NCBI GenBank assembly: GCA_002403415.1
Contig: DHHS01000056.1
Span: 1 to 14,814, forward strand
Origin: Sphingomonas sp. UBA4766
GTDB taxonomy: Bacteria; Pseudomonadota; Alphaproteobacteria; Sphingomonadales; Sphingomonadaceae
DNA length: 14,814 bases
Reading direction: 5' to 3'
Under the pieces are notes generated by a model, which had not been told where the DNA came from, made no database searches, and was given only the letters and a program-made list of their open reading frames with translations. A program made the translations under genes and the position numbers. This document shows, in pieces, positions 14,154-14,814 of the stretch (position 1 is the stretch's first letter; every line of letters begins with the position of its first letter).

Positions 14154-14560
14154 CGCGCGCTGCGGCGGATCATCAGCTTCAAGCCCGACCATATCGCGTC
14201 CACCGCGCAAACTTTGGTATCTACCAGTCCGGTGGGCAGCGCGATCTCGCGGATCACGTCCTCGGTGATTTCGGTTGGCACTTTCGATGCCTTTTTGGGC
14301 CAGGAGATCCACAGGAACCCGCTTGGCACCAACAGCGGGCGGATGGTAACGATCGCGGCGTCCAGCGCGTCGCGGCGCGTGACGAAGACATGCGCCGCTT
14401 CAAGCCCCGGCGCGGGTGCGGGCAATTCCTCGACACCAATCGCGACCGGGTCAATTTCGGCGCGAAGCCTGTCGGGCATGGCGTTGTCAAACCAGACGCG
14501 CATGCCCGCCTTATACCCAAGCTTTCGGACAAGCGGCGTGCCCGAATAGCCCGCGGTCAA
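14150..14560 (-). CDS. DUF3052 family protein
   Basis: A 136-residue protein of the DUF3052 family, best known from actinobacteria but also found in proteobacteria. The typical opening TAGYSGTPLVRKLGYKAG is followed by a central AAHVFVTRRDALDAA, then LWISWPKKASKVPTEITED and a C-terminal IREIALPTGLVDTKVCAVDAIWSGLKL. The function is unknown. The start is inferred: TTG at 14560 overlaps the nitroreductase stop as TTGA, and the family usually begins at about this point. The frame continues upstream, but those residues are only the other-frame reading of the nitroreductase gene. Confidence 0.82.
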   Translation of the reverse strand: MTAGYSGTPLVRKLGYKAGMRVWFDNAMPDRLRAEIDPVAIGVEELPAPAPGLEAAHVFVTRRDALDAAIVTIRPLLVPSGFLWISWPKKASKVPTEITEDVIREIALPTGLVDTKVCAVDAIWSGLKLMIRRSAR

Positions 14561-14814
14561 AGCCAGCTCGTAATTTGCGCCAGCGGTTTTTTGCGCAACG
14601 CATGGACCGGGACGGTTGCGTCCGGGGCGGCATGGCCCGCGACCACGATCATCACCGGCTTTTCGTTGGCCGGGCGTTCGCACACCCGGTTCAGGAACCC
14701 CATCGGATTGGGGGTGTGGGTGAGCGTCACGATATTGGCGGCGTGGAGCGCGGACAGCAGGAACCCAGTCGCAATGCCCACGCTTTCGTTGACATAGTAA
14801 TTCTGCTTGTCGTC
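14557..14814 (-). CDS. Nitroreductase family protein, C-terminal 85 residues only (start outside window)
   Basis: The frame is open to the right edge. The visible part contains NYYVNESVGIATGFLLSALH, VTLTHTPNPMGFLN and RPANEKPVMIVVAGHAAPDATVP, which is the C-terminal half of an FMN-dependent nitroreductase-fold protein. The family reduces nitroaromatics, quinones or flavins with NAD(P)H, or carries out unrelated flavin chemistry; the specific substrate cannot be read from the tail. The stop overlaps the TTG start of the DUF3052 gene, so the two are probably translated together. Confidence 0.87.
   Translation of the reverse strand, partial: DDKQNYYVNESVGIATGFLLSALHAANIVTLTHTPNPMGFLNRVCERPANEKPVMIVVAGHAAPDATVPVHALRKKPLAQITSWL

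Overview
The window looks like chromosomal DNA of an alphaproteobacterium, most likely a sphingomonad (Sphingomonas/Sphingopyxis-like). The reasons are GC-rich coding sequence with strong third-position bias, the style of the PanB, bacterioferritin and YfgM-like proteins, and Fur-like boxes of the TGCGA-type. This assignment comes from family recognition by eye, not from a search. I see no tRNA, rRNA, insertion sequence, CRISPR array, phage gene or attachment site; the window is densely packed housekeeping and envelope genes.

Left part (1-4025, all minus strand, read right to left): a tight run of four genes. These are a membrane fatty-acid hydroxylase/sterol-desaturase-like protein, a DUF1499 membrane protein, a secreted DUF547 protein and an integral-membrane GT-C glycosyltransferase (GT87/mannosyltransferase type) cut by the left edge. 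Spacings of 18-77 bp suggest one transcript, plausibly for envelope lipid or glycan modification. A 285-bp divergent intergenic region with two overlapping inverted repeats separates it from the next block.

Middle left (4311-6200, plus strand): a YffB/Spx-like ArsC-family protein, a DUF427 protein, a YiiM-like MOSC protein and a four-helix membrane protein. Facing it (6197-6847, minus strand) is a two-gene unit, a small DUF2178-like membrane protein followed 3 bp later by a 74-residue XRE-type repressor. A perfect 9-bp inverted repeat sits exactly over the predicted promoter of that unit, so it may be an autoregulated switch.

Middle right (6974-12040, plus strand): panB (pantothenate synthesis), then yfgM-like, bamB, der, tusA-like and a free-standing HPt phosphotransfer protein. 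yfgM/bamB overlap by 1 nt and der/tusA by 4 nt, so yfgM-bamB-der-tusA is probably one operon linking outer-membrane protein assembly, ribosome assembly and sulfur relay. The HPt gene has its own 20-bp palindrome upstream.

Right part (12055-14814, minus strand): the end of a nitroreductase gene (cut by the right edge), a DUF3052 gene translationally coupled to it, a DUF418 membrane protein, then bfd and bfr for iron storage and release. bfd is preceded by two tandem Fur-like boxes. The HPt and bfr genes converge over a 7-bp-stem hairpin.

Nothing here is an obvious new system. The most original signals are regulatory: the operator-like repeat of the membrane-protein/XRE pair, the HPt palindrome, the tandem Fur-like boxes and the paired repeats upstream of the hydroxylase operon.
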